In this document: positions 20,611 through 31,650 of the stretch, one piece after another
Position numbering within the stretch: position 1 is the first letter of the stretch
Layout: each line of letters opens with the position of its first letter
Source: Myrica gale
Taxonomy: Eukaryota; Streptophyta; Magnoliopsida; Fagales; Myricaceae
NCBI GenBank assembly: GCA_963930655.1
Contig: OZ005619.1
Coordinates: 18,623,752-18,687,751, forward strand
Direction of reading: 5' to 3'
DNA: 64,000 nt
Notes under the pieces: generated by a model
Told to the model about the DNA's origin: nothing
Databases searched by the model: none
What the model saw: the letters and a program-made list of their open reading frames with translations, nothing else
Translations under genes and position numbers: made by a program

Positions 20611-21097
20611 TGATTATACAAAATCTGAAGTTAACCGGCCACGAAGGTCTGGATTTATATAACTCGGCCCAAAAGAGCCCAAATCTAATAAATTGCAAAC
20701 CCTAAGCCCAACAGAATTCATCAACCAAAGGTACAATCCACGAAGACAGAGTTTCCACGATCGGATGCACAATTTAGAAAGGAGACCGCCCAAAAGACCA
20801 CGATACGGAGTGGTTGGAAGATAGAACCCGAGAAAGAGACAATAAGGGAAAGGTTAGAAATTCAGTATGAAAAGAGAGAAGAGAAGAGAGGTACGCAATT
20901 CAAAACACAACAATTTTTTATTCTAAAAGAAGCCATACAAAAGAGCTAATTTAATCATAGGAGGATTCACTCACCGGTGAAAGGGGCTTCTGTTAAAAAA
21001 AAAAAAAGGGCTTCTGTTTATATGTGCAGGAAGAGTTTGCGAGAAGACAAATATCGCATTTATTCCGAATAGTCTCCGTATATCAACTTATTCATCA
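20611..21097 (-). mobile_element. Solo LTR-like insertion, unit B
   Basis: A 487-bp insertion absent from unit A, bounded by TG...CA and by a 5-bp duplication actat (20606-20610 and 21098-21102). The unit A empty site reads ccaatactatcatggg. TG/CA termini with 5-bp duplication are the hallmark of an LTR. An aataaa signal on the minus strand (near 20920) suggests that orientation. No coding capacity and no second LTR is visible. Confidence 0.65.
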
Positions 21098-21218
21098 ACT
21101 ATCATGGGTTTATCCTCTCCCCCAACCATCACTACCTGTTCCCATTCTACGTGTAAATACTATCCTACCCATAAGATGACAGAGATCAAGAACACGACGA
21201 CTTGAATGCCGTACACAT

Positions 21219-24200
21219 TCAGCTGCTACTCCCAGGGTGAGGTTCACCAGAGGTGCCCTGTGACCTTGTGGAAATTAAGACATCTTCCGATGATTTCTTT
21301 TGGGGCTGCCTCTGCTTGCTTTGACCTCCCTAGAGAATTACAGCAATTAAAGAAAGTACGATTTAGCTTCAACAAACTAAGACACGTCAATAGGGAAAAT
21401 TATGATGTTTTAGAGCCGCAAGCTGCAGTAGTAAACCAAAACAAACCTTTTTTGCATCTAGTCGACTCTCTGTTTCATGAATGTAAAGAGAAAATGTTTA
21501 CCTGCTTTCAGCTTCCTTTTAACCAGCCAATCACATTTTAATTGACACTATCCAGCAAAAAATTGTGTCACATCTAAAGGTAATAATGGCTACAAACCTG
21601 CCATCCATTGTAAAGGCAGTGATCGCTTATATTCAAGCTGCGGAAGCCATTCCATTATATTTGATTGGTTATTGACTACAGTTCAAATATCATAGGATAT
21701 ACAAGTTGGACAAGAACATCATTTCACAATAAAGACTACTAAACGGTCCAGGGCTCTGTCCTAAAACCATTATCACAAGATCAGAGAGAGACCTATACAA
21801 TTAGTTTAGTATTACATCAGAAATGTTTGTGAATTGTTTTTACTCAAAACATGTGTCATGGGAGCTATTTCTGCCTATTTTCTGCAATTACTATCTTATA
21901 GAAACCTGAGTCTCAACACTTCCAGGTTCTTACTTAATGTTGTCTTCTTCATGTTGGGAAAGTTAGTTTAGCCGATAGGTAAGAACGTCACATAATACAA
22001 CACAAACTAAGGTTGGTAATAAATATGTCCACTTACTGCTCCCTTAGAGCCCGTTAGCCTACGAATTGATGGAGCTCGTGCCATTGATGAAGCAGCAGCA
22101 GCTGCAGCCACACGGATTCTGCAAAACATAATTTAGATCAGCACCCATTGTCATTTTCTTTTTCTTTTTGGCAATCCTGTGCTTAACCACCACTGAATCT
22201 TCTCAGTCACATTCCATAATACCTTCTATGCACATCCACATATTCATCTGTCTCATCCACAATCTCCTCCTGCGTTGATTAAGAAGAACATCGTTGACAT
22301 TAGGTCTTGTGGCAACAGAAGAAAGGTGCAGACTGAAATGAATAGATAAATGAGGGATGCACTTTACCTGCAGAAGTTCTTCAAATACATCTTCCAGGGT
22401 GATGATACCAATGACTTCACCATCTTCAACATCATCAGACAAATGAGACAAAACATTTGTTACCATGTCATTACGTTGTAAAGAGGGTGCCCTATTGATA
22501 TTGGTAGGCATTGAAGCCCTGTCAATGTCAACAACACTACTATTTGACTTTTCATCCTGCTTTGATAGCAAAGGCGTAGTCAGTTGGGAGTTCTCGCAGG
22601 TGATTTTGTTCTCTTCGGACTCGTCAGAAGTTCGAAAAAGAGTCTTGCCTCTCCCCTTAGCCTTCACCACAGCTGCCATATGACTGCTACCTTTTTGGAA
22701 CTCATTCAATATATCATACAAAGGCATATCTGCTGGAACTCTGGGGACACCTCACACGTAAGCAGTCAATATGCATTAGTTCAGGACAAAAGATAATGCG
22801 CGTATCACAATTCAAAGAAGCACACCGTGGAATTCTGCGGATGGAAACAGCACCGATGGGAGTCTCTGTTTCAGGTCTTACAGTAAGTAGACTCTTTACC
22901 TAATTTGCAAGTGAAAAGAAGAAAAGAGACATTACCCAGTTATAAAATCAGCACATATTTAAAGCCATAATACATATATATATCCCGAAATTTTGTCAAC
23001 AGCTTTTAAGTTCTGACCCACCAGCAGTAGTCCAATTACATTTCTGGGATTCCCAGAATAGACAGGAACTCGACTATGACCCCGAGCCAAAATTTTTCCC
23101 ATTGCTTCCCTGAGTTCATAGAATTAGACAATAAAAAGGCATTACAGAATAATCGTGAAAAGAAAAAAGAATAAAAAAACCATTATTGAAGGAGACATGG
23201 CATTTTAATATCCTAGAACATCTACTAAGAAAGGACAAACTAATGTAATGGCGCGGTTCTAATGTTCCCAAAATATGCGATATCTTTATTCCAAATTTCC
23301 AAGAAGAGGGGAATAGTTTCATAAAAACTAACAGAAATAAGCCAGCCAATATGCATTGGTATGAAAAGAACAAACAATCTAATGAAAATGCAAGCGCACC
23401 TATTTTAGTAGACCATAACAGACTGAGCTACTTCTTTAACCAAATTTCAATATCCAGCCCAAATCATATTCATCACAATCTGGATCCCTCTTTTTACTAA
23501 ACGATGACAAAGCAATGAGCTCCACAAATTGAATATTGATTATAACAACGGATTTGACTCTTGAAAGGTGGAAGCAATATGAAAGGAGAAATTTAGAATA
23601 CTAATTTAACTCTTGGCATCTTGACTGAAGATAGCTAAAGAAGAAGAACCTAATAGCAACAAAACTTAGTCAGGTGCAGAAGTTACCAGTCCAATTTCGA
23701 ATTGACATCTAAGGAAAAGGTTGATTCAATAGGTGTCATAGCCTCTTCGGCAGTCTGAGTAAAAAGAAAAACAAAACAAGGAGTGACTTTGAAATCCTGA
23801 CCACAAGCAATATCCAGGGTCTAGGTCAAAAAAAAAGGCACTATGTAGGGACAACAAACCAAAACCCTTTTGGAGAAGAGAATAATGATTCACTTTGAAG
23901 AACCCAGAAACACGATCTCTCGTGTCAAGTCATAGCTAGGCAGGAAATTTCCTCAGCTGCATCCCAGAATTTTCCTTTTTCTTTTTTCTTTTGGAAAATT
24001 AAAAGGAATTTCTAAAAATGCTGAAAGAGTGGTAAAATTGCATTTGTTTACCTTTTCAGTCAAGTCGAGCGCTCCACTAATAATTGTTGTCTCGTCATGT
24101 GTAAGTTCACCTCCCTTCCCAGCCTAATCATGAACAGAAAAATATGCTATAGGATGTGTGTAAATGCCAATATGTGTCAAGGCAGCTTTAGCATTCTGGA

Positions 24201-25919
24201 CACTGATGGTTTCACCCAGTGATAGTTGCAGTGCTTGTATGTATAGCTACTTCAAAAGGCTTTACCTCCTTGCTGTGGATGGATACAAGGACTTTTAGCT
24301 GAGCCCGCCTAAATAGCACTTCATTATGTCCCAGTACCCAGTCCAGAACCTAAAACGGTATATTGTAAAGAGGTGAATATCAATCAAAAGACTCTCAGTC
24401 TTGAGAAAACTAATTTAGCCGTAACTTCAGTGAAAGAATGCTTTAATGGTATATGGAATCATTCATACCTTCTCCCTCATTAAGCTGTTTAAGGAAGAAT
24501 AAACAAAAGGAAGCTAAGACTATACTTAAGCTTCATTCTGCACCTTTTTCTTAAATATTAGAAAGATACTGTAAGGGAACTAACTAGTCAATGGCTAAAG
24601 CTATAGAGGAGGCTTGTGAGAACAACTATTTCCGCATACAGAGGAAAGAAAAGCGACCAGTAATTTTCTCTGGAACTACCTCTTACATGCAGCAACAACC
24701 ATGTAAATCTCACATTCACAAAGTGTGATAGAATTTCTGACTAAGATTTTACCTTTCCGATGGGATAAGCTATTGGATAGCAAATTATCATTAAAATTCT
24801 CACAAGCCATACAAAATTGGCCCCGACTGCAAGTCCATATCTTGTGCATATTGCTTGTGGAATAACCTAACAAATGAAAGGAAACACAACAATCAATTCC
24901 CCCCAGAATCCATAAAATATAGCTTCAGTAATCGCATCCATACTAGCAAAAAACATGAAAGTTATTAAAACAACATACCTCTCCAAAAGCCAGAACAAAT
25001 GTTACAGAGAGAATAATTGCGATATACTCATTGAAAAGTTTATCCAGGTAAATAGGAAGGGCCTGTACATTGCAAATGTCAATGCCAGTAGCTTTAATTG
25101 AAAATAAGCATAGTCTAAGTAGCGGTATCAAGTTGATAGAAACTATATCTGGAGGAAAACAATACGATTAACTTCGATGCTTCATTGACAGGAAACCAAA
25201 GCAATGTTTCCAATAATTACTCTCCCTGCTTAATGTCCACCATTCTAAATACTTATTCCCCATAGGAAATGTTCATTCGAATCTACAGATTGTGCTCCAC
25301 AAAATTACACGCAAATGTGAATCAAATACATACATCAATACAAATTATGTTCGAGCATGCTATCACCTTTTTAACACTTTTAACAAAATTCGTTATGATC
25401 CCAAAGAAGAAATTCCAATCCAAACCAAATTCATTCGAAATCTTAGTAGGAGAAGATATTACAATGGATACATAAATGAATCAATTACCTCCATGGAAGC
25501 GGAGTTACACAAAAGCAAAGTCACAAGAAGCTGGTGCTGCTTTTGTGCCACTGGCAGTATAGTAGCTGCGCATAATCCCAAAAAGTCGTTTATAAAAATT
25601 ATACGACCGAAATGACAACGGTAGTAGTCGAAATCTGAAAGGAAGCAGAAGTGAGTTTGAAACGAAATGGAATCGGACCTGCTTGTTTCTTCTCGGCGGA
25701 GGTGCCGCTTCGCTGGAGGATCTCGAGGTCGACGCGGCTGAGGGACATGAGGCCGAGGGTGAGGCCGGACATGATCCCGGCGAAGAGGACGAGGAAGCAG
25801 GATAGCCCGGCGTAGACGAACCACCACACCGATCCGAACGATATCTCGCTCGCTACGGCCCCCGATTCCGTGTTCCGAGTCAGCATTCGACTCAACAGTA
25901 CGGCATTTATCAGGTGCAT
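21219..25919 (-). CDS. DUF21/CBS-domain membrane protein (CNNM/MGR-type), copy B, intact
   Basis: Thirteen exons in reading order: 25919-25679, 25565-25489, 25062-24979, 24866-24753, 24349-24266, 24123-24052, 23754-23687, 23109-23022, 22899-22826, 22740-22368, 22269-22223, 22118-22037, 21329-21219. All splice sites are GT-AG and the joined frame is 504 aa, the usual size for plant DUF21 proteins. Residues about 28-174 form the DUF21 domain with four membrane segments and [20 protein letters not shown]. The CBS pair follows (about 225-425). The tail holds [19 protein letters not shown] and ends EPHPGSSS. The family transports or regulates Mg2+ at tonoplast, plasma membrane or plastid in plants; which membrane applies here is not visible. 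Exon sizes equal those of copy A, apart from the last, which here reaches its natural TGA. This is likely the functional copy. Confidence 0.92.
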
Positions 25920-26254
25920 CGCGGCTGCTTGTACTCACCTACCTTCCCCCTCTTCTTCTTGTTGACTCGCTGAAAATCTTTCTGCTTCAGACTTGAGAGT
26001 TTTCGACTGACTAATGATTTTGCTGATCCCAGAGGAGAGGAGTGGTGCTGAATGGTTGGAACTTGGAAGCGATTCCAGTATCTTTTAATAAATTTTTATA
26101 AATTTCAAGAACTCTCAAGACACTTTTCACCGATTCAAAAATATCTACGCTTCTTTCAAAATAAAAAATAAAATAAAAATATCAAAATTATTTCGAGATA
26201 TTTTAAAATAAAAATAAATACTAAATGAATTTTTTTCATACACATCACACTAAT

Positions 26255-26436
26255 GGTGGGTTTGTTTTGTAAAATTTTAGTGTTGTTAAAATTTTAGGTA
26301 TTGGGTTTAGTGAAAAAGTGAAGAGAGAGATAATTTTTTATATTTTTTGTAGTGAAAAGTAATGATTTGATGGGGGAGAGAGATTATATTGTAATATTTT
26401 ATTGTATTAAAATTTTACACCGCAAACGCAGCCTAA
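26255..26436. repeat. MITE-like dispersed repeat, copy 3
   Basis: About 180 bp, with left end gggtttgttttgtaaaattt and right end attttacaccgcaaacgcag as imperfect inverted repeats. The core is ggtttagtgaaaaagtgaag. Very similar to the copy at 57.0 kb. Confidence 0.6.
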
Positions 26437-26762
26437 ATCGATTTTTACATAAACAATTTTACATTTACCCCTTTAAAATAACCTTAATTTCTAACACACA
26501 ACTCAAAACCTTCTGTCCATCCTTTTAATAGCTCAAGCCACGTCATTTATACGTGCCTTGAGCTTGTTACTCGCTGATGGGTACCCACCCTTAATTTATA
26601 TGTCCACGTATTATCATTCACTTGGGGGAAAATAATATAAAAACAAAAATAAGAACCAACGCACCGGGTACATTGTGATAGCACTTATTCAAGCTCATAT
26701 TCCACTGGAATCTATACTTCAGTTTGCAGACCCATAGGTGCAAAACCATTCTCTGGCTACCT

Positions 26763-27178
26763 TTATAACTTGCAGATTGGAAGTGGCGCGCCGCACAAAC
26801 ACCGGTATGATGAATACATTGAATAGTTGAAGCTCTGCATCTTGCCACCGACAGGAATCTGACCACACAGCCTATTTTAACTCACAATCAGGAACTGCAG
26901 ATTGAGGGCGGCCGGTCATCTCCACCGGAATACTCCCAGTGATTTTGTTGTGGTTAAGATCCAACAACGTCAGGCTCTTGGGGAACACCGCCAAAGTGGA
27001 ACAAGTTCCTCGACAGGTCCACGATCTGCGTGGTCTTGTTCGCACCGAAAACCACCTACGCGTCCCCTACGAGCTTGCTACGCGACAGGTTTATCACGCT
27101 GAAGTCCATGTTGGCGAAAGAGGGTGGAATCGTACCCGATAGCTGGTTGTGAGAGAGGTACAGGTCCGGTACACCGCC
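26763..27178 (-). pseudogene. Polygalacturonase-inhibiting protein (PGIP) pseudogene, C-terminal fragment
   Basis: Minus-strand translation in broken frames gives PDLYLSHNQLSGTIPPSFA, MDFSVINLSR, NKTTQIVDLSRN, KSLTLLDLNHNKITGSIPVE, RLCGQIPVGGKMQSF and CLCGAPLP before a TAA. This is the leucine-rich-repeat C-terminus of PGIP, the secreted cell-wall inhibitor of fungal and insect polygalacturonases. There is a TAG after LVGDA, an indel before PKSLTLL, another after PVEMT, and a TAA in place of the Tyr of the VSYNRL motif. The N-terminal half is missing. It is dead and is found only in unit B. Confidence 0.85.
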
Positions 27179-27238
27179 ACATATATAACTAACCAAAAGA
27201 AATTATTATACACACGAAAACTAGCAGCTACGCTAACG

Positions 27239-27529
27239 CTAAGACTCTAAGAGGGAGAGTCGAGAAACCTGGTAGGTGACGTTCTTTCGAAGTAGAGCAT
27301 TCGCCTGACGGCATGAGTCCATAAGCTGGCAGGGCCAAGCGATGAGTTTGCCGGCATTGACGCCGAAGCAACGGACTCTCACACCGAAGACAGAAATATG
27401 ATCGTTATAAACTTCCCCAGCATTCAAGGGGAATTCAAAATTCCAGCCGAATATCGAAAGAGTGACTAATGTAAGAAGTCTATAAGATGCGCTGAAAGTA
27501 ACGCCTTTGCCCACTACTTCAACACCCAC
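27239..27529 (-). other. Unrecognised open frame next to the PGIP pseudogene
   Basis: A 96-codon frame starting at an ATG (MGVEVVGKGVTFSASYRLL) with a hydrophobic N-terminal stretch and three Cys in the middle. I recognise no family. It directly precedes the PGIP fragment on the same strand, so it may be part of the same captured piece or chance. Confidence 0.2.
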
Positions 27530-28680
27530 ACGTCAAACCTCGAAGCAGCGAACAGGTGAGGTGAGAAGACAAAAACCATATACACAAGCATGCAAGCAGC
27601 ACATGAAAAGAAATGCATAAATAAATGTGCGCAGGGTGTGTTCTCGTGGCGGAATCAGGGATGTCCGTTGGTACGGGATCCGCATACCGGCTTTACGACA
27701 GCATCGAATGGCCGTGGCGCTGTTAAAATTGACTAACCGCTAAGGGTCCTGGAATGATCTACCTTTTGTACGTGGATGGTACTGGAGTGTTCAATGGTTA
27801 GTCATATGTATGTCGTACGGAACAGAAAGGACGAACAGAGTTCATTTTTGGACAACATTTTTTGTTTTGCTAGATACGATGAAATGAAATTACCAAATAC
27901 TCCAAAAATTGGAAGATTCATTGTATTTTCTGCACTAAAATGAGCTCAGATTTTCTGTCATGAATCTTTCTATAGACAAACACTTATTTTCGAATAAAGA
28001 TCCTCTCTAATTTCTCTAATTTGGTAGTTATAAAAGATACTCTCTAATTTGCTAGTTATTCAATTTAAAAAGAGAGAAACACAACATATCGATTTCACAA
28101 CGGAATAAGCAATGTCTGATAATTAATACAGACAATATTAAATACTGTGAAATATATATGTAGTTTATATCCCTTTACAAATTGAATCATCTCAAACAGC
28201 AAATTAGAAAAAATCTCATACAAAGATAGCACATGCGTTTTATCTACCTGGGTAAACGACAAGAAACAGTTGGAAACATGGAGTCTTGGTAGATAGGACT
28301 GGAAAACCACTTGAAAAACAAACAAACAAAACCACTTAAAACTTTTTTCAGTCAGTAATTTCTTTTGCCTCTGTCTGATGTGTTTCCAGAAACCTCACAT
28401 TGTAAACAGAGTCACAGGAGACTATATACATAAGAATAACCAAATTCCTAAAGAACGAAATGAAAAAGAGTAACAAAAATTACAGTTCAATGGTAAAGGA
28501 AGTTAGCAGTTTCATGAAAGCACAAAGCTTCCATGTTATAACCCAGTCATACGCTTCCATTCGAGGTAGCTGTTTGTCACTGATTTTGCCTTATGTTCTC
28601 ACCGGCCGTGGAGGAAATTTTGTTAACCTATTGGGAAGGGAAAATCCTCAGAACTTCAGGGAAGCATATGACTGTTCATA

Positions 28681-30263
28681 CTAGAACATGTACGGTGTTG
28701 CCTTCCCCCATCTTTTGGTCAATCCAGGCGTCGCAATTGTTACCCGAACAAAACTGCCATCAAAGAACTGAACCACAAACCAACTCTGACGTCATGAAAA
28801 CAATTGAATTTCCCTAATTTACTGGGGATGTAAAGCGACTACAGAATATGCATACCTTTCCTTTCATCTCTTTCACTGCCAATTCAGCAGAGTCCTCCCT
28901 AGTAAACCAGATGTATGCAAATCCTACAGATTGCCCGGATTCTCTTCCATCATTAGTTTGACTGACAGACGATAGTAAACAGAAAGATATATAAGCATGA
29001 TATTTTTTTAATCAGAATTCCAGTCAGCAATATGCCAGCAGCACGGACCAGAGAAAGAAATGAAAGCAGCACGTTCATCTTGAACAAGAAAAAGGGGTGC
29101 TGAGGGAGCAACTAAAGAAAACTTTAAATGCCCTCTATATTAAGCTCTATATGGTAAGGGACATCTCTTTAATTCTCCAGAATGATTTTGCAATCGCCCC
29201 ATTACCCAGCGCCAAAAGCCTCCTGGGCATCAGTGTAGGCACTTCTCACATAGTACTACCTGAACCCCTCTCCAGAGACGCTGTCATCTGATTGTGTGAC
29301 AAGAGCACTGCATGCATGCAACACAGCTTGATTATCTCAAACTGGTGCAGAACCCAGCAACCAACATGGAATTTTGTTTTCGGCTAACTATGTAGTCTAA
29401 TGTGCACCTAAGAAGCTGTTCCTTCTAGACATAGCTTCCATAAACGCTCTGACTAAAGACAATACATGCAAAACAAATTCACCTTGGCTTACATCCCCAT
29501 ACTCCGAAAATGCCTTGTTCAATTGTCCCTCAGAGGTTGATTGCGGTAGTCCTGCACCAATTAGCTCCAAAAGTTTCAGCAAAAAGCTATACTCTACAGA
29601 GAATTAATAGAGAACTTTATCTAAAAGAGAACAACAGCTATACGCGATTACAAAAGGCAACTTTAGTATTGCTGAAGAAAATAGTCACCCAAAGTGCATT
29701 AGAAATTATAAAATCCAAAAAACTCAGAAAGATGCAATTTCCGAATATCTGTCTTTAGATATCGGTAGAACCATTGCCCACCTAAATTTACCGATGCAAT
29801 GAACCGAAATCACGTCTTCTGTCAATTGATTCCGTAAGATGACTAAAAATTACTGGTGAAATGCCAATCGAATAGATTTCTTTGAACGACATTATGTTAA
29901 TCGTTAACAAACCTATGAGCTGCATTGCTACAAGCTCCCATTTGTAAATCATGTCAAAGATTTCGAAACATGTAGGCATTGTCCAAAAATGGTTATTAAC
30001 TCCACATCTTCACAAACGCCAAGCAATGTGAAATATTTTGGCACCGATCAACAACATTCCGAGTGCGAGGATGTACTTAAGTCACAAATTTAGAAACAAA
30101 AAATATTGCCCAAGACCCAGAAAATATCTATGCTCCATCCACTACAAAACATACCTTTTATGAAGATCTTCACAGGAGGAGGTACCGTGCTGCACTGAAG
30201 AGCTCGAGCTAGTGCTACGCGAAGTAGTTGAAGCGACCGGGAAGCGGAACGAAGAATGGTTCG
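28681..30263 (-). pseudogene. RRM RNA-binding protein, copy B, broken
   Basis: The four exons align with copy A: 30263-30155, 29551-29483, 28961-28856, 28767-28681. Three faults are visible. The region with the start codon and presequence start is missing, since homology ends at gaatggttcgg (30263). Exon 1 lacks one base where copy A reads ttcgctgtagca, putting a TAG in frame. Exon 3 lacks one base (gatggaagag where copy A has gacggatagag), giving a stop about 12 codons into the exon. Splice sites remain intact and exon 4 still reads KFFDGSFVRVTIATPG across the junction. The gene is a pseudogene while its neighbour DUF21 copy B is intact. Confidence 0.85.
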
Positions 30264-30653
30264 GGCAGTGCATGCAAGGGGATAAGGAAGAATATACTTG
30301 TGGGAAGATTGATGGAAGAATTGGGGTTTCTGTGACCGACGTTTTAGGAATTGTGGTGTGCCTGTGGGATTGAAGGAACAAGGATTGGGATGGGAAAGAA
30401 TGCCCTAGTCACTGAACCCTAACAATTTGACTCAATAGTAACTAGTCCGCGCGTAAGGCGGTGCGCTCTGGCGACGTCGGCCGTCTGAAAGTTTGTGAGG
30501 TTCCGAACTAAGCTGAAGTGCCACGTCCACGTAGTAGATGACAGTCCATCGATGATGGGCTGAATGGGCCGTCAACAACTTGCACCTGAAAATCTTGCTA
30601 TTTTCTCTTTATAGATGGGCCGAAGCCCAAATGGTAGTTGTAAAGATCTTTCC

Positions 30654-30812
30654 CTATGAAAATCCCAAGTTCTTTGCTTTCTCTGAGTAAGGCTTCGAAA
30701 ACCACAGCCTGAAGCCCATAAAATGCTTGACGATTTCGGGCCTGTTTGCCAACTTTTCGCATGCTCGAATAGCTTTCTCAGCCCACTTCCGTTGTTCTTT
30801 GCCAAGGTACGC
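30654..30812 (-). pseudogene. Unrecognised coding-like fragment
   Basis: A minus-strand frame of 52 codons ending in TAG reads EQRKWAEKAIRACEKLANRP, then EIVKHFMGFRLWFSKPYSEK and AKNLGFS. Its amphipathic, Lys/Glu/Arg-rich character looks like real protein and not noise. I could not name the family. Unit A keeps only the first 13 or so codons (19695-19656). It may be the 3' exon of a gene lost from both units. Confidence 0.35.
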
Positions 30813-31128
30813 ATAATTTTAGATCAGAATTCTCTTTAATTTTATGTCGTAATTTTACATCGTAATTATATCATATAATCTCAAGAGATATAATAAATGG
30901 ATTACACACTATTTAATAATATTTATATAAAATTTTAAATAATATAAATTTTATATTAGAATTTAGTATTGTGTGTATCTCTTCTCGTATTATAACCTAT
31001 AAAAATTGGCGGAGAATGCTCGAGACACAATTTTCACGTTGAGAGGAGTTCGGGCACAAAATTTTCAGTATCTTTGTCACTTTTCTATGCACTTTGCACG
31101 TGGATTGATAGCTAAGAGATACCACATA

Positions 31129-31516
31129 ATAGGGTTGTCCAAAACATCGGCCGAACCGGCCAATCCGGACCAAAACCGGACTAGTTTTGGCCGGTCTCGG
31201 ACCGAACCGGACCGGTTTTGGACAACCCGGACCGAGACCGGTATACTCCGGTTTGGTTCCGGATTACCCATACGGAAAATCGAAACTAGACCGGAGTATA
31301 CCACTCCAAACCAGCCCAAAATAGCATGACTCAAACCCAAAGCCGGCCCAAAATAGCATGACTCAACCCAAAAACGGCCTAAAATGACATAATCCAAACC
31401 GATCCAAACCGGACCTGAGACCGGACCAATAAAATGACCGATCCGGTATACATACTTCACAAAATTATCGATTTAGCCGACCGAACCGGACCAGACCGGC
31501 CGGCCAATAGATAGCC
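31129..31516. mobile_element. hAT-like MITE rich in accgg motifs, unit B
   Basis: A 388-bp insertion absent from unit A (19831 area). It is flanked by taccacata (31120-31128 and 31517-31525). The ends, tagggttgtcc and tagatagccta, are weak inverted repeats of TAGG type. The interior is made of ccggacc/aaccgg motifs. An 8-9 bp duplication and TAGG ends suggest hAT. The open frames inside are by-products of the repeat. Confidence 0.65.
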
Positions 31517-31650
31517 TACCACATAGCAATCCCTTTATCACTTTATTCAGTTGAACAGTAAACAGAAACTTTCGGTCTTTTTTCTTTTTGGGTTTGTGCT
31601 TTATATTTCGAACTTTTGTCATTTTCTATCGCTTTGCAGAAAGGTGGCGG

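Larger units (their letters stand above)
26075..27615. other. Segment present only in unit B, upstream of the DUF21 gene
   Basis: In unit A the sequence passes directly from gtggtgctgaatggt (15383) to gcgcagggtgtg (15415). In unit B about 1.5 kb lies between these points. It contains AT-rich DNA, a MITE copy (26255-26436), the PGIP pseudogene and an unrecognised open frame (27529-27239, minus). It changes the promoter context of DUF21 copy B relative to copy A. Confidence 0.7.
20406..31650. repeat. Tandem segmental duplication, unit B
   Basis: Direct-orientation partner of 4326-19960. It holds the intact DUF21 gene and a broken RRM gene. Relative to unit A it has a solo-LTR-like insertion (20611-21097), an extra segment of about 1.5 kb (26075-27615) and a hAT-like MITE (31129-31516). 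It has lost about 640 bp covering the RRM gene start. Confidence 0.9.

Noticed and set aside
31006-31460. Two open frames rich in Arg, Pro and Gly on opposite strands
   Set aside because: They arise from the ccgga/aaccgg motif of the hAT-like MITE and encode only repeat periodicity.
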